DNA of 62,522 bases from Gemmatimonadota bacterium (GTDB lineage Bacteria; 4572-55; J002): assembly GCA_003697105.1 (NCBI GenBank), contig RFFQ01000191.1:1-62522 (forward strand). The letters run 5' to 3'. The stretch's first letter is position 1. Each line of letters opens with the position of its first letter. The position numbers were made by a program, and so were the translations under genes. The notes under the pieces are model-generated. The model saw nothing but the letters and a program-made list of their open reading frames with translations, was not told where the DNA came from and did no database searches. Shown here piece by piece: positions 10,074-19,126 of the stretch.

Positions 10074-10410
10074 AGTGCCATCCTTTTTAATTGAGATGAA
10101 AAAAGGGAGTGGTTCAATGATTTAATACAATACCAGAAGTCTTCACCCATGACTTCAACTCCCACTGAAATGCATGGGTGCGTTTTAACCATGAGGTGCA
10201 TTGGGGAATGTAATAAAATGAAATTGCGCGACTCGAAAATTGAAGGGTATAATAATGAAACGCCCTAAAGGGTTTTCTGGGGATTATGGTAAAATTGCGA
10301 TTATGATTTTGAATAGAGGAATGTATAATAGTACTATCAAATGCAAAAAAGTAGCCAAGATCAGCACATGTGGGAAGTTAGCGTGGGATGGCTGTTAGTA
10401 CATATACTGG
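10074..10410. other. Noncoding gap between the cyclase and S74 genes
   Basis: This is 337 bp without a convincing gene. It holds most of a minus-strand promoter, an inverted repeat and a short CCCTAAAGGG palindrome, and otherwise AT-rich sequence. If the promoter at 10401-10430 is used, nearly all of this stretch is the 5' leader (about 320 nt) of the S74 gene. Confidence 0.6.
10144..10180 (-). promoter_or_regulatory. Inverted repeat in the S74-gene leader
   Basis: CACCCATG at 10144-10151 is the exact reverse complement of CATGGGTG at 10173-10180, with 21 bases between. It could fold as a hairpin in the leader RNA or be a protein-binding site. There is no U tract, so it is not a standard terminator. 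Confidence 0.45.
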
Positions 10411-10430
10411 TTAAAGCCGGTTTGTGTCAA
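10401..10430 (-). promoter_or_regulatory. Probable sigma-70-type promoter for the S74/giant repeat unit
   Basis: On the minus strand, TTGACA (10430-10425) is followed after 18 bp by TATATG (10406-10401). The -35 box lies inside the last codons of the cyclase gene. The predicted start is near 10394, which leaves a leader of about 320 nt. Confidence 0.5.
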
Positions 10431-13400
10431 TATTTTTATCCGACATGAGTGTCTTTATTTTAACATGGTAATCATATTTGGGGGTTTTTTCGTACAAGTG
10501 TTGGTATAATTGTAGTGCGGTTTGGCGATCCATGTCGGTTTGTTTCAAGCGCCAAAGTTCATAATGCAGGCGGGCTTTTTGATCTTCAGGTTGGGGTTCT
10601 GCCAACAACTGCTGGAGTTGCTCCAGGGCGTGTTCGGTTTGACCTTCCGCATGTGTAATTTGTGCCGCTAATACTTGACTTTGAAAGATGCGATCCCGCC
10701 GCCGGACTTCCTGAGAGATTTGAAGACCTTTTATGTTTAATTCTTTTGCTGCGGAATATTGCCCCATCAAAAAGAGCAGTTCTGCTTTTTCGACTAAAAA
10801 CGAGGAGAGATAGTATTTAACCCCCAATTTTGTACCTAAATCAATTGCTCGATCATAGGCATTAAGGGCATCGTCATAGCGGTGCTGGGCTTTATAGACA
10901 TCGCCCATCCAGCCGATACCGGTGAATATACCCATCTGATTGCCCAGTTCTTCACTGAGCATCATGTACTGTTCAAAGCAACTGGCGGCGTTGGGATAGT
11001 CACCCTTATCTTTATAAATATTGCCCATATTGGCGAGTGCGATAGCGATACCGAATTTGTCCCCCAGCTCTTCACCCAGTTTGCGGCGGCGTTCGTAGTT
11101 GAGCATGGCTTGTTCGTAGTCTCCTCGCTTGTAATGTACCGTACCGATATTGACATACGCTTTGGCAATGCCTTCCTTAAAGCCGATGCGTTCACTCAGT
11201 TGGAGTTGCTGGTTGTAATAATCCATGGCTTTTTTATAATCGCCCATTTGCCAGTAGATGAGTCCCAAATTACCGATAACGGATGCCAGTTCTTTTTGGT
11301 CACCCTCTTCTTGGTACAACTGGATTGCCTTCTCAAAATTGGCAATCGCCTCATCCGTTTTGTTTTGGTAGGAATAGACGGCGGCAATCATCCCCACGAC
11401 ACTGGCGATTGTTGTTGTATCCGTTTCGGGGTCTAAGTAGCTCAATGCGGTTTCAAACTGGTTCAGGGCGCCTTCAAAATTTCCTTTTAGATATTCCAGT
11501 TTGCCCACTTGGGCAATGGAACGTCCAATCAACGTCGGGTTATTCAATTTTTGCGCGAGTTCCAGCGATTTTTGGTAGGTGGCTTCTTCAGCTTGCCGGT
11601 TTCCGATGCGTTGCAGGATTTTCCCTTTGCGCAAAAGGATTTCGATATACCTTTTAATCTCACCGGCGTCACGGGCTTCTTCCGGTTGTTCATCCCAGAT
11701 GCTCAGTAATTTGTCAAAGAATTCAAGGGCGCGTTGATTTTCATAGGTTTGATCGGCATAATTTCCGGCTTTATGCAGGTATTCAATGGTTTTGTCGCGG
11801 ACATCCGCCTTTTCATAATGGAAGGCAAGCTCGCCATAATATCGGGAATCATTGGGAAATAATGTTTCAATGGCTTCGGCAACCAGTTTGTGCAACGATC
11901 TCAACTGGTTTTTCAACTGCATCCGATATACGGTATCTTGCAACAGGGAATGCGAAAAGATATATTTCAATTCCGATAACACAGACCAAATATTCTCTTT
12001 TTCTCCTTCTTTTAGCTGGTATTCAATTTCCTGATTTCGGAGAACCGCCGAAAGCAATGTGACTTCAAATTCACGTCCCAAGACCGCCGCGGTTTGCACC
12101 ACTTCTTTCAATTTATCCGACAACCGATCAATGCGGGCAACGAGTAGATCGTTTATGGTGGAAGGGATGCTTTCTCCCGCTTTGACCATCTCCCATATTT
12201 GGCGCTGTGAGTCCATCTGAATAATTTCTGCTTCCCGAAAGTAGAGCAAGGTTTGTTCAATAAAAAACGGGTTGCCTTGTGTTTGGGAATGCAAATTCTC
12301 AATTAGTGTTTCGGAAAGTTGACCCTGCAAAATATCGGCGGCAAGTTCGCTTATACCTTCCCGCGAGAGCGTGTTTAGGTCAATTTCACTGGATTTCGCG
12401 TCTAGGGGGAGTTTGGGGGGTGTACCGTCATCCTGATAGCGGCTAACGATCAGCAAAAAGATGGGGAATGCCTCAATATTGCGGCACAACACCTGAAGTG
12501 CCTTTGTCGAATCCGAGTCTATCCATTGGGAATCTTCCAACTCTAGCACCACCGGTTGGATCAAGCTCATCGCTTTGAAAATTTCTTTAAAGGCATAGAG
12601 GGTATTTTCGTAGCGTAATTTTGGCTCCAGTTGTTCGTAGAGTGAGCCGGGATACGTAATTCCCAAAAATCCGGCGATTACAGACCGTAGGCGGATTAGC
12701 TCCTTTTGTACTGCTTGTCGCATTTGATATGATACATGAGGTTTGCCCCCGGCGGTTTGTTCATCCAAACTCGTGATTAACTGGTGGTAGATTTGTTCAA
12801 AATGGGAGCGTTTTTGCTCAAGGGGATGTTCTGGATTCTGTTGAAAATATTCCATGAACAAATGAGAAAAAGGATTGAATGGCTTTTTAAGGATGCCGTC
12901 GCATGGTAAATAGAGCCATTTGAATGTGTCATAGCGATGTTTGAGTTCCCACACAAACCGGGATTTCCCCACACCGGCTTCCCCATAAATGTAACCGGCG
13001 CCGCCGAATTTTTGGTGAAACAACGGTTGGAACATCGTATTTGCTTGTTCCATTTCCTGCTGGCGACCGACAAATTTACCCGTGAACGTGCGAGAGACAT
13101 ACCGTTGTTTGGATTTCAACCGATAAACCGGTAATGCTTCGGATTTGCCTTTAAATGTATAGGTACCGGCGGGTTCCAGTTCATGGGTGCCTGCCGTCAT
13201 GTGGTAAATAGCTTCAGACACCCAAATTTCGCCGAAGGGGGCTTTCATCATCAGGCGGGCAGAAAGGTTGACCATGTCTCCAATAATGGTATATTCGCAC
13301 CGTTTTTCGCCACCAATAATGCCGGCATAGACCGTCCCGTAAGTGATCCCAAATCGTATGTTAAGCCCCTTCAATTTATCATGGTGGGTCACGTCGGTTT

Positions 13401-14334
13401 TAAGGGACAGGGCAAAATCCAAAGCGCGTTCTATGTTTTTTTCGTAAGCCACCGGCGCCCCAAACACGCAAAGGGCAACACTTCCTTTATCCCCAAAATC
13501 AATTTTATTGAAATAACCGGCGAAGGTTTGCGTGTAATGCAACAACATGGCGATAAAGGTTTCTAATTCGGGGTGGGTAGAGATGCCTTCAAAGGAGATA
13601 AAGACGGAGATGGCATTGCGGAACTCACCCATTTGATTCAAATCCAGCACGGAATCGGGTAAAAAGAGGGAGAGGACGTCGCGGGTAACGGGGGGCAGGG
13701 GTGTGGGAGGTGGTTTTTCCGCGGGATGCGCTACCGCCAACAAGCGGTAATGCGTGTTTCCGACGGATTCCGTTTCAACTTTTTGCGGGTCACACCAACG
13801 TATGGCAAATGGCTCATCTACGACGATTTCTCCCGTATAAGCCTGATGTTCAGAAGCGGCACAGTCGTCAATTGCCTCTCCCCGGAAGAAGTAGGCTTTT
13901 AGGTCTGTCCCGATGATGCCCCATTCCACCTGTCCAAACGAAAGCCCAACTTTCGCCTTGAGATGAAACGTTCCGAATTTGGTTTTTCGCTGTCCATGAT
14001 CCCGGAAGATGTGCTGAATCTGTTCTGCACAACCCAGCACGTGAATACCGTATTGGTTTTCCGCGCCAGCAATAGGAAAAATTGCCGTGAAAGCGTCACC
14101 GGCAAAAGTGGCAATAAAGCCGCCGGTGTCGTATATCGCATCGACCATCGGATTGAAGATTGTATTCAAAATCGAAGATAAGATTTCAGCTCCTTCATCC
14201 CCGCCTTGCATTAATTCCTCGGTCATCTGGGTAAAGCCCGAGATGTCCACAAACATGGTGACCGCAGGGAATGCGCCGTTATCTTGATGGTCTTTTGCTT
14301 TTTCGTAGATGAAATGTGGGATCAGGTTTTTCAT
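10411..14334 (-). CDS. Soluble adenylyl cyclase-like protein: two class III cyclase domains, AAA-type ATPase, TPR array
   Basis: 1307 residues, no signal peptide, so cytoplasmic. The first cyclase homology domain (residues about 20-190) keeps both metal-binding aspartates, in VDISGFT and FAGDAFTAIFP. The second (about 240-390) has lost the first one (VFISFEGIS) but keeps IIGDMVNLSARL. One composite catalytic site between the two domains is therefore likely, as in human ADCY10, which has the same domain order. An AAA/NTPase module follows, with FVGRQQEME, Walker A GEAGVGKS and Walker B VVLELEDSQW. From about residue 850 there are at least nine TPRs (NLGLIYWQMGDYKKAMDYY, ANMGNIYKDKGDYPNAA). It probably makes cAMP (or cGMP) under control of an NTPase/TPR signal-input part. 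It has its own promoter just after mnmE. The nucleotide product is not proved by sequence. Confidence 0.88.
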   Translation of the reverse strand: MKNLIPHFIYEKAKDHQDNGAFPAVTMFVDISGFTQMTEELMQGGDEGAEILSSILNTIFNPMVDAIYDTGGFIATFAGDAFTAIFPIAGAENQYGIHVLGCAEQIQHIFRDHGQRKTKFGTFHLKAKVGLSFGQVEWGIIGTDLKAYFFRGEAIDDCAASEHQAYTGEIVVDEPFAIRWCDPQKVETESVGNTHYRLLAVAHPAEKPPPTPLPPVTRDVLSLFLPDSVLDLNQMGEFRNAISVFISFEGISTHPELETFIAMLLHYTQTFAGYFNKIDFGDKGSVALCVFGAPVAYEKNIERALDFALSLKTDVTHHDKLKGLNIRFGITYGTVYAGIIGGEKRCEYTIIGDMVNLSARLMMKAPFGEIWVSEAIYHMTAGTHELEPAGTYTFKGKSEALPVYRLKSKQRYVSRTFTGKFVGRQQEMEQANTMFQPLFHQKFGGAGYIYGEAGVGKSRFVWELKHRYDTFKWLYLPCDGILKKPFNPFSHLFMEYFQQNPEHPLEQKRSHFEQIYHQLITSLDEQTAGGKPHVSYQMRQAVQKELIRLRSVIAGFLGITYPGSLYEQLEPKLRYENTLYAFKEIFKAMSLIQPVVLELEDSQWIDSDSTKALQVLCRNIEAFPIFLLIVSRYQDDGTPPKLPLDAKSSEIDLNTLSREGISELAADILQGQLSETLIENLHSQTQGNPFFIEQTLLYFREAEIIQMDSQRQIWEMVKAGESIPSTINDLLVARIDRLSDKLKEVVQTAAVLGREFEVTLLSAVLRNQEIEYQLKEGEKENIWSVLSELKYIFSHSLLQDTVYRMQLKNQLRSLHKLVAEAIETLFPNDSRYYGELAFHYEKADVRDKTIEYLHKAGNYADQTYENQRALEFFDKLLSIWDEQPEEARDAGEIKRYIEILLRKGKILQRIGNRQAEEATYQKSLELAQKLNNPTLIGRSIAQVGKLEYLKGNFEGALNQFETALSYLDPETDTTTIASVVGMIAAVYSYQNKTDEAIANFEKAIQLYQEEGDQKELASVIGNLGLIYWQMGDYKKAMDYYNQQLQLSERIGFKEGIAKAYVNIGTVHYKRGDYEQAMLNYERRRKLGEELGDKFGIAIALANMGNIYKDKGDYPNAASCFEQYMMLSEELGNQMGIFTGIGWMGDVYKAQHRYDDALNAYDRAIDLGTKLGVKYYLSSFLVEKAELLFLMGQYSAAKELNIKGLQISQEVRRRDRIFQSQVLAAQITHAEGQTEHALEQLQQLLAEPQPEDQKARLHYELWRLKQTDMDRQTALQLYQHLYEKTPKYDYHVKIKTLMSDKNIDTNRL

Positions 14335-14394
14335 TGGGAGAGTCCTGAGTCGCTTTGAAAAATCACTGTTGGTAATAGAAGAGTTCGGATGACC

Positions 14395-14423
14395 ATCTTA
14401 TCTTTATTTATCTGAAATGTCAA
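14395..14423 (-). promoter_or_regulatory. Sigma-70-type promoter for the cyclase gene
   Basis: On the minus strand, TTGACA (14423-14418), a 17-bp spacer and TAAGAT (14400-14395). It sits 22 bp below the mnmE stop codon, so the cyclase can be transcribed separately from mnmE. Confidence 0.7.
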
Positions 14424-14445
14424 GTTTTGATTCCGTTTTTGCGAA

Positions 14446-15837
14446 TTACTTGCCAATGCAAAATTCCGAGAAAATTTTACCTAAGATGTCATCCGAAGTC
14501 ACCTCCCCAATAATCTCTCCGATAGCTTGAAGTGCGCCATTCACATCTACGGCAATCAGCTCGGCAGGCATACCGGTTTGGAGGGATTGTTGCGCGTGTT
14601 CCAGGGCGGTTTTCGCCCGTTGGAGGGCTTCTCGATGGCGTGCCCGGGTGATGACGGCATGTTCAGTGAGGCTTCGGGGTGAATCCAATACGCCCCGGAT
14701 GATTTTGTGGGCTAATCCGGCAATTCCCGTGGCTTGCAAAGCTGAAATTGGGCAAACGTTTTCATCCTGAATAGAAATTTGCTGTAAATACTGATGAATG
14801 GGGCGTTTATCATGGGGTTGGTCGACTTTGTTCAACACCACAATTATCTTTTTTTTCATTTGGATTTGCTGCCAAATGGTGCGGTCTGCTTCGTCGATGT
14901 TATCCGTGACATCTAGCACCCACAAGACCATATCTGCCTGATCGATATATTTTTGGCTGCGTCGCACGCCTTCTTGTTCGATAAGATCGGTGGTTTCCCG
15001 GATACCGGCAGTATCTACCAACCGTGTGAGGACACCTTCTAAATCGACGGTTTCAGCAATGGTATCGCGGGTAGTACCGGGGATGTGACTGACAATGGCG
15101 CGCTCCTCCTGTAAAAAAGCATTGAGTAGGCTCGATTTGCCTACGTTGGGCTTCCCCACAATGGCAACGGTAATTCCTTCGCGGTAAATCCGACCCTCTT
15201 CCGCTGTTGCCAGTAACTGATCCAGATGCTGCTGTAAATGGGTCAAGCGAGCTTGAGTTTGTTCTGCGGATTCAAACTCGATATCTTCCTCGCTAAAATC
15301 GATGGAAACTTCCAGCATTGCCAGCAGCGAGATAACCTCATTTTGGAGGGTTTCAATTTCGTGGGCTAACTGGCCTTCTAATTGGTGTATCGCAGACTGC
15401 AGAGCACTTTCAGTTTGAGCATGAATCAGGTCGGCGACAGCTTCGGCACGGGTCAAGTCAATTCGTCCGTTGAGAAATGCCCGCTGGGTGAATTCCCCCG
15501 GTTGAGCTAACCGGGCGCCGTGTTGGAGGAGTATCTCCAATACGCGTCGCAGGATGTATATCCCGCCGTGGCAGTTGATCTCGATCATATCCTCGGTGGT
15601 AAAGGTACGGGGTGCGCGCATAACCATTACTAGCACTTCATCGATATCATCTCCAGTTTGGGGGTCTACAATATGCCCGTACTGGATGGTATGACTGGGG
15701 CAATGGACTAAGGGGGTTTTACCTCGATATACCTGATCTGCAATGGAGCACGCCTGTTCTCCGCTTAGCCGGACAATGCCGATGGCGCTTTCACCGATTG
15801 GGGTTGCAATTGCGGCAATGGTGTCTTCTAAATTCAT
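14446..15837 (-). CDS. mnmE: tRNA uridine-5-carboxymethylaminomethyl(34) GTPase MnmE
   Basis: 463 residues from the ATG at 15837. MnmE works with MnmG to put the (carboxymethyl)aminomethyl group on C5 of U34 in certain tRNAs. The start [17 protein letters not shown] is the family's normal N-terminus. A tetrahydrofolate-binding domain is followed by the inserted G domain (Walker [18 protein letters not shown]) and the typical end CIGK, whose Cys is the conserved C-terminal cysteine. An in-frame ATG 27 bases upstream lies inside the stem of a terminator hairpin, while GAGGAAACC stands directly before the chosen ATG, so the shorter start is preferred. Another U34-modifying enzyme, mnmA, is encoded at 41.4 kb. 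Length is as expected. Confidence 0.96.
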   Translation of the reverse strand: MNLEDTIAAIATPIGESAIGIVRLSGEQACSIADQVYRGKTPLVHCPSHTIQYGHIVDPQTGDDIDEVLVMVMRAPRTFTTEDMIEINCHGGIYILRRVLEILLQHGARLAQPGEFTQRAFLNGRIDLTRAEAVADLIHAQTESALQSAIHQLEGQLAHEIETLQNEVISLLAMLEVSIDFSEEDIEFESAEQTQARLTHLQQHLDQLLATAEEGRIYREGITVAIVGKPNVGKSSLLNAFLQEERAIVSHIPGTTRDTIAETVDLEGVLTRLVDTAGIRETTDLIEQEGVRRSQKYIDQADMVLWVLDVTDNIDEADRTIWQQIQMKKKIIVVLNKVDQPHDKRPIHQYLQQISIQDENVCPISALQATGIAGLAHKIIRGVLDSPRSLTEHAVITRARHREALQRAKTALEHAQQSLQTGMPAELIAVDVNGALQAIGEIIGEVTSDDILGKIFSEFCIGK

Positions 15838-15850
15838 GGTTTCCTCAAAT

Positions 15851-15897
15851 AATAAACATGCCAAGTGCCTTCAACCTAAGCACTTGGCATGTTTATT
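15851..15897 (-). terminator. Strong hairpin between the barrel-protein gene and mnmE
   Basis: A perfect 18-bp inverted repeat (15851-15868 with 15880-15897) around an 11-base loop, ending in T-rich sequence on the minus strand. It follows the stop of the gene at 15917 and ends 13 bp before the mnmE start. The T tract is interrupted (TTTATTATTT), so termination may be partial. Confidence 0.7.
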
Positions 15898-15916
15898 TTA
15901 GGTCTTGAAGGGTTGG

Positions 15917-17254
15917 TTATAGCTTATACCGTACTCCCACAAAAATTTTATTTTCGGAGCTATCTTCCGTCAAATAGGTAATGGTCTCGGGGGGGGTGGC
16001 GGTTTCGTTTCGTTTCCAAGTGGAAAAGACATAACTGAAATCAATGGTGGTGGCTTGATCCAGTTCCATGCCCAGACCCAAACTTATGCCGTACCGTTGG
16101 GTTTGGATTTCATCCAGCGCATACGCCAGCGGGTCAATGAAAACGCCGCTACGCAGGCTCAACGGATAATCGGATAAAGTGTATTCTGCACCGAGACGCA
16201 CTTGAGTCGCGCTACGATAAGATTCCTGACCGTTATAGACGTGGATGGGTGTCTCATCGCCGTCTGCCATGAGTTCATTGATGCGGGAGTCGGCATATTT
16301 CATCTGCGTCCAGTCGGTCAACCAGATATCGAAACCGACGTTGGTATGGGGGAAATGAGCGCCAATCCCAAATCCGAATGACCACGGGATCATCACATCG
16401 TCATCAAACCGCACCGTATAATAATAGTCTTCCGAACCATCAACGATATCGCGTTGGGTTTCCCGCCCGTTAAATTCTAACCATGCGGGGGAGTTCACTA
16501 CAAATCCAAAACGGATCGCCGGGTTCAACTGGGAGTGCATTCCGAACGTGATACCAAACCCTAGAATATCGGCATCCGATTCTTCAAATTGACGGACCGT
16601 ATTGAAGTTGTAATGCTGTTGTGAGTCTTCAATATCATAAATCCATGTTTGTTTGTAACTCCCGGCGTGAATCAAGGCGGAAACCCCCAGCGACGTTTGG
16701 GGGGAGATGTCGATTCCACCACCGATAGCCCAAGTAGTAATTCCACCACTTTCTGTGATTTTTTCACCTTCATACCGGTCTCCCCGATACACCTCATTGG
16801 CGGGCAAGCTGTTATAACCCGCAAACGCCAGCTCATTTTCAAAACTGTGATTGCGAAATGCGCCCACACCGATAACCAAACTCCCGCGATAGGTCGGCAC
16901 TTGATACACAAATGCCAAGGCGTTTAATTGGGTATGGGAAATATCACTTTCTTGGCTGGAACCAAAATAATCGACAGAATGGTTGACCATTTGGTGTGTC
17001 AAGACACCGGAAAGTTCGGTATGTGTGAGCCGTGCCAAACGTGCGGGATTCCAAAAGAGGGCGCTGCCATCATTGACAAGCGCTATTTGAGCTCCCCCCA
17101 TGCCCATGCCCCGGGCGCCGATTCCGTAAGAGTTGACCCAGGGTAATTCGTTCGCATGGGAAGGGATTGGCTCTGCTGCGAGTGGCGGGATAAGACTTCC
17201 GAAAGTGACGCTGATAGTTATGAATGTGATGATCATCCCTTGAGGTAACTTCAT
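15917..17254 (-). CDS. Outer membrane beta-barrel protein, OmpP1/FadL/PorV-like
   Basis: 445 residues. A signal peptide (about residues 1-27, ending PPLAA) precedes YGIGARGMGMGGAQIALVND and SALFWNPARLARL, the N-terminal signature of FadL/OMPP1 and PorV/UPF0164 proteins in FCB-group bacteria. The rest is alternating amphipathic beta strands, ending in IFVGVRYKL. The family forms 14-stranded barrels that either pass hydrophobic molecules or serve as shuttle factors in type IX secretion; sequence alone does not decide which. It begins 17 bp after the aromatic-rich lipoprotein gene and is probably cotranscribed with it. AAGGAG precedes the ATG. The strong hairpin after its stop ends the unit. Confidence 0.8.
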   Translation of the reverse strand: MKLPQGMIITFITISVTFGSLIPPLAAEPIPSHANELPWVNSYGIGARGMGMGGAQIALVNDGSALFWNPARLARLTHTELSGVLTHQMVNHSVDYFGSSQESDISHTQLNALAFVYQVPTYRGSLVIGVGAFRNHSFENELAFAGYNSLPANEVYRGDRYEGEKITESGGITTWAIGGGIDISPQTSLGVSALIHAGSYKQTWIYDIEDSQQHYNFNTVRQFEESDADILGFGITFGMHSQLNPAIRFGFVVNSPAWLEFNGRETQRDIVDGSEDYYYTVRFDDDVMIPWSFGFGIGAHFPHTNVGFDIWLTDWTQMKYADSRINELMADGDETPIHVYNGQESYRSATQVRLGAEYTLSDYPLSLRSGVFIDPLAYALDEIQTQRYGISLGLGMELDQATTIDFSYVFSTWKRNETATPPETITYLTEDSSENKIFVGVRYKL

Positions 17255-17271
17255 GGTTTCGGGCTCCTTAC

Positions 17272-18000
17272 TTAGAAACGGCGGCGGCGCTGTCCGGTTC
17301 CACCGGATGGGCGACTTTCCTGATCGGGCTGAATTGAACCTGAACCGTTATTGTCCGAGTTTGAATTGCCTTTAGTGGCTGGAGGGGTATTTGCTGGTTT
17401 TTCACGGGGTGGCGGGGCTGTTTTGGTTGCGGTACCGCCATTTGCCGGCTTCTCTGGAAGGGCAGTTGGTGGCTCGTTGCCGCTACTACCATTGGCATCA
17501 TTGCCGTTACCGCCGCCAGTGTAGCTACCCGAACTAATGCCGATGGGTCCGGAGGGTGGTACCGGGGGTAAGGTATTTCCCGGGGAAATATCCCCCGGAT
17601 AGCGCCGGTTATCCCCGATGTGGACACCCCCTTCTACCCGGTTTGAATATGCACCCTCTTTGTAATAGCGGCGCGGCTTGTGGTGATGATTCCAGTAATA
17701 CCAGTCATCATACCAGTAATAATCGCGCCACCACCGGGGTTGGTAATGGAAGTACACATACGGGTCACTGTAATAATTCCAATAGGAATAATGGAAGTAA
17801 TCATAATAGGTGTGGCAATCGATGCAACGGCTGCGCGGATAGTAGTTGTGGAAATCGTCCGAGTAATTACTGTCATACGGATTGTCACCATTGATCACCG
17901 GAGTGAGGGCGATCGGTTTCAGTTGAGTGTAACACCCGGCGATAACCCCCATCACCAAAACTAAAAAGAGCAATAACAGTGTGGCTTTGAATGTGGACAT
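17272..18000 (-). CDS. Tyr/Trp/His-rich lipoprotein with a single CxxCH motif
   Basis: 242 residues, no family recognised. The N-terminus is a lipoprotein signal with lipobox VIAGC (Cys about 23). Residues about 50-110 are extraordinarily rich in Tyr, Trp, His and Asp, with segments such as YWNYYSDPYVYFHY and WWRDYYWYDDWYYWNHH. Just before them is CIDCH, which matches the c-type haem attachment motif and contains the only cysteines after the lipobox. The C-terminal half is low-complexity Pro/Gly/Asn/Ser (repeated KPAN), resembling a flexible surface linker. It is cotranscribed with the barrel-protein gene. It could be a haem- or metal-binding surface lipoprotein, or CIDCH could be a chance match; I cannot tell. 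Confidence 0.7.
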   Translation of the reverse strand: MSTFKATLLLLFLVLVMGVIAGCYTQLKPIALTPVINGDNPYDSNYSDDFHNYYPRSRCIDCHTYYDYFHYSYWNYYSDPYVYFHYQPRWWRDYYWYDDWYYWNHHHKPRRYYKEGAYSNRVEGGVHIGDNRRYPGDISPGNTLPPVPPSGPIGISSGSYTGGGNGNDANGSSGNEPPTALPEKPANGGTATKTAPPPREKPANTPPATKGNSNSDNNGSGSIQPDQESRPSGGTGQRRRRF

Positions 18001-18204
18001 TTTATGTCACCCCTTTCTGAACAACGGAACTTTCCGGTTCGAATTTAACGAATGGAGCTTGCAAAATGCTTTCCATGATGTTACGGTGCCGCTTTTTCCA
18101 TTCGGTGCGGGTTTTCTATGGTTTTGTCTGGAAAGTTAGTCTAATCGCAGTTTGTCACAAAAAAAGAACAAAAGTGTCTATTTTGCAACCCCGTGACCTA
18201 CGTT

Positions 18205-18666
18205 TTAATAAAAATTGACGGAATGATCGATCAGGACACCCTCATGATACGTAAATTTGCCGGAGAAAAACGGGGGCTGGTCGAGCCATTTCAAGAAGAT
18301 GCGATCCCCTTCCCACAGGTTGAGATTCAATAATTGAGAGTCATCGATCCACGCTAAATGTCCTTCCGGGCTATTTTCAATGAGTTCGCCTTCAAATTCA
18401 TCAATGATAAAGACAAACACATACCAATCGTGTGTTCCATCAAACTGCGGGAATGTTAAAAACCCCTTTAATATCAGGCGGGTGGCGATCAATCCAGATT
18501 CTTCTTCTACTTCGCGACGGGCGCACATTTCTGGTGTTTCTCCGGGGTTGAATTTTCCCCCGAGGCCGTTCCACTTGCCTTCATGCATATCATTTTTCTT
18601 TTTGATGCGGTGCATCATCAGGGTTTTACCCCCCGATTTTACATAGCAAAGTGTGGCTAATTTCAT
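18205..18666 (-). CDS. Nudix hydrolase, MutT/MutX-like
   Basis: 153 residues, cytoplasmic. The Nudix box GX5EX7REUXEEXGU is complete (GGKFNPGETPEMCARREVEE, then ESGL). The start MKLATLCYVKSGGKTLMMHR and WNGLGGK resemble the 8-oxo-dGTP diphosphatases of the MutT/MutX type, so clearing oxidised nucleotides is the likely role. Substrates in this family are poorly predicted from sequence. The gene diverges from the TonB-receptor unit and precedes the aromatic-rich lipoprotein gene on the same strand, with about 200 bp between. Confidence 0.88.
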   Translation of the reverse strand: MKLATLCYVKSGGKTLMMHRIKKKNDMHEGKWNGLGGKFNPGETPEMCARREVEEESGLIATRLILKGFLTFPQFDGTHDWYVFVFIIDEFEGELIENSPEGHLAWIDDSQLLNLNLWEGDRIFLKWLDQPPFFSGKFTYHEGVLIDHSVNFY

Positions 18667-18761
18667 AGTTGTTTTGCTTTCTCAAGCGTGATTCGGGGCA
18701 CTGTTTTGCCCTAACTTAACGGGTCAACTTGCTTTTTACCATCAAAAAGAAAAAAAAGTAG

Positions 18762-18791
18762 TTGACAAGGGCAAATAGTTTATGATAGAGT
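18762..18791 (+). promoter_or_regulatory. Promoter for the TonB-receptor unit
   Basis: TTGACA (18762-18767), an 18-bp spacer and TAGAGT (18786-18791) on the plus strand, preceded by an A-rich tract resembling an UP element. The predicted start near 18798 would give a leader of about 330 nt before the ATG at 19127. The rest of the 460-bp gap (18667-19126) holds the structured leader and no gene. Confidence 0.6.
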
Positions 18792-18882
18792 ATGTGCCGT
18801 TTGAGGGATTCTAGCATGTTATTTCTAGTTTATTTGCCTACCTATTGCTCCACAAGCATAACATAATATCGTGATCGATAAT

Positions 18883-19005
18883 GGGTCAACCCTAAACCGG
18901 CGCGTGCCGGAGCGGCGCTTTGTTGACCCTGCCAATGTTGGCACCGAATTTATAGGAACTTGCATGTCGTTTTAGGGGAAGGAGGGAATTTCTCCGATTT
19001 GCAAG
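18883..19005 (+). promoter_or_regulatory. Structured 5' leader (candidate RNA regulatory element)
   Basis: Several stems can be drawn in order. GGGTCAAC (18883-18890) pairs with GTTGACCC (18922-18929), enclosing CCGGC/GCCGG (18897-18901 with 18906-18910). TGCCA/TGGCA follows (18930-18934 with 18939-18943). CTTGC/GCAAG (18959-18963 with 19001-19005) encloses GGAG/CTCC (18981-18984 with 18992-18995). This density of nested, GC-rich pairings is unlike the surrounding spacer. It does not match the core motifs I know for B12, SAM or c-di-GMP riboswitches. Function unknown; it may control the TonB receptor. Confidence 0.5.
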
Positions 19006-19126
19006 ACAATGTATTCCAACGGTTTTCAATTCATTAGCAGGTACATTGACCGTGTTTGTCACTGGCTGTGACAGGGGAGGATGTACCTTTTTCCATCCAT
19101 TCACTCTTCTTTTAAGGAGGTTGTGT

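Noticed and set aside
15838-15864. Longer mnmE start at 15864
   Set aside because: Its ATG is in a terminator stem, lacks a ribosome-binding site and adds residues not typical of the family.
18883-19005. Known riboswitch (B12, SAM-I, c-di-GMP-I) upstream of the TonB receptor
   Set aside because: The conserved core sequences of these classes are not present; only the structural potential is reported.
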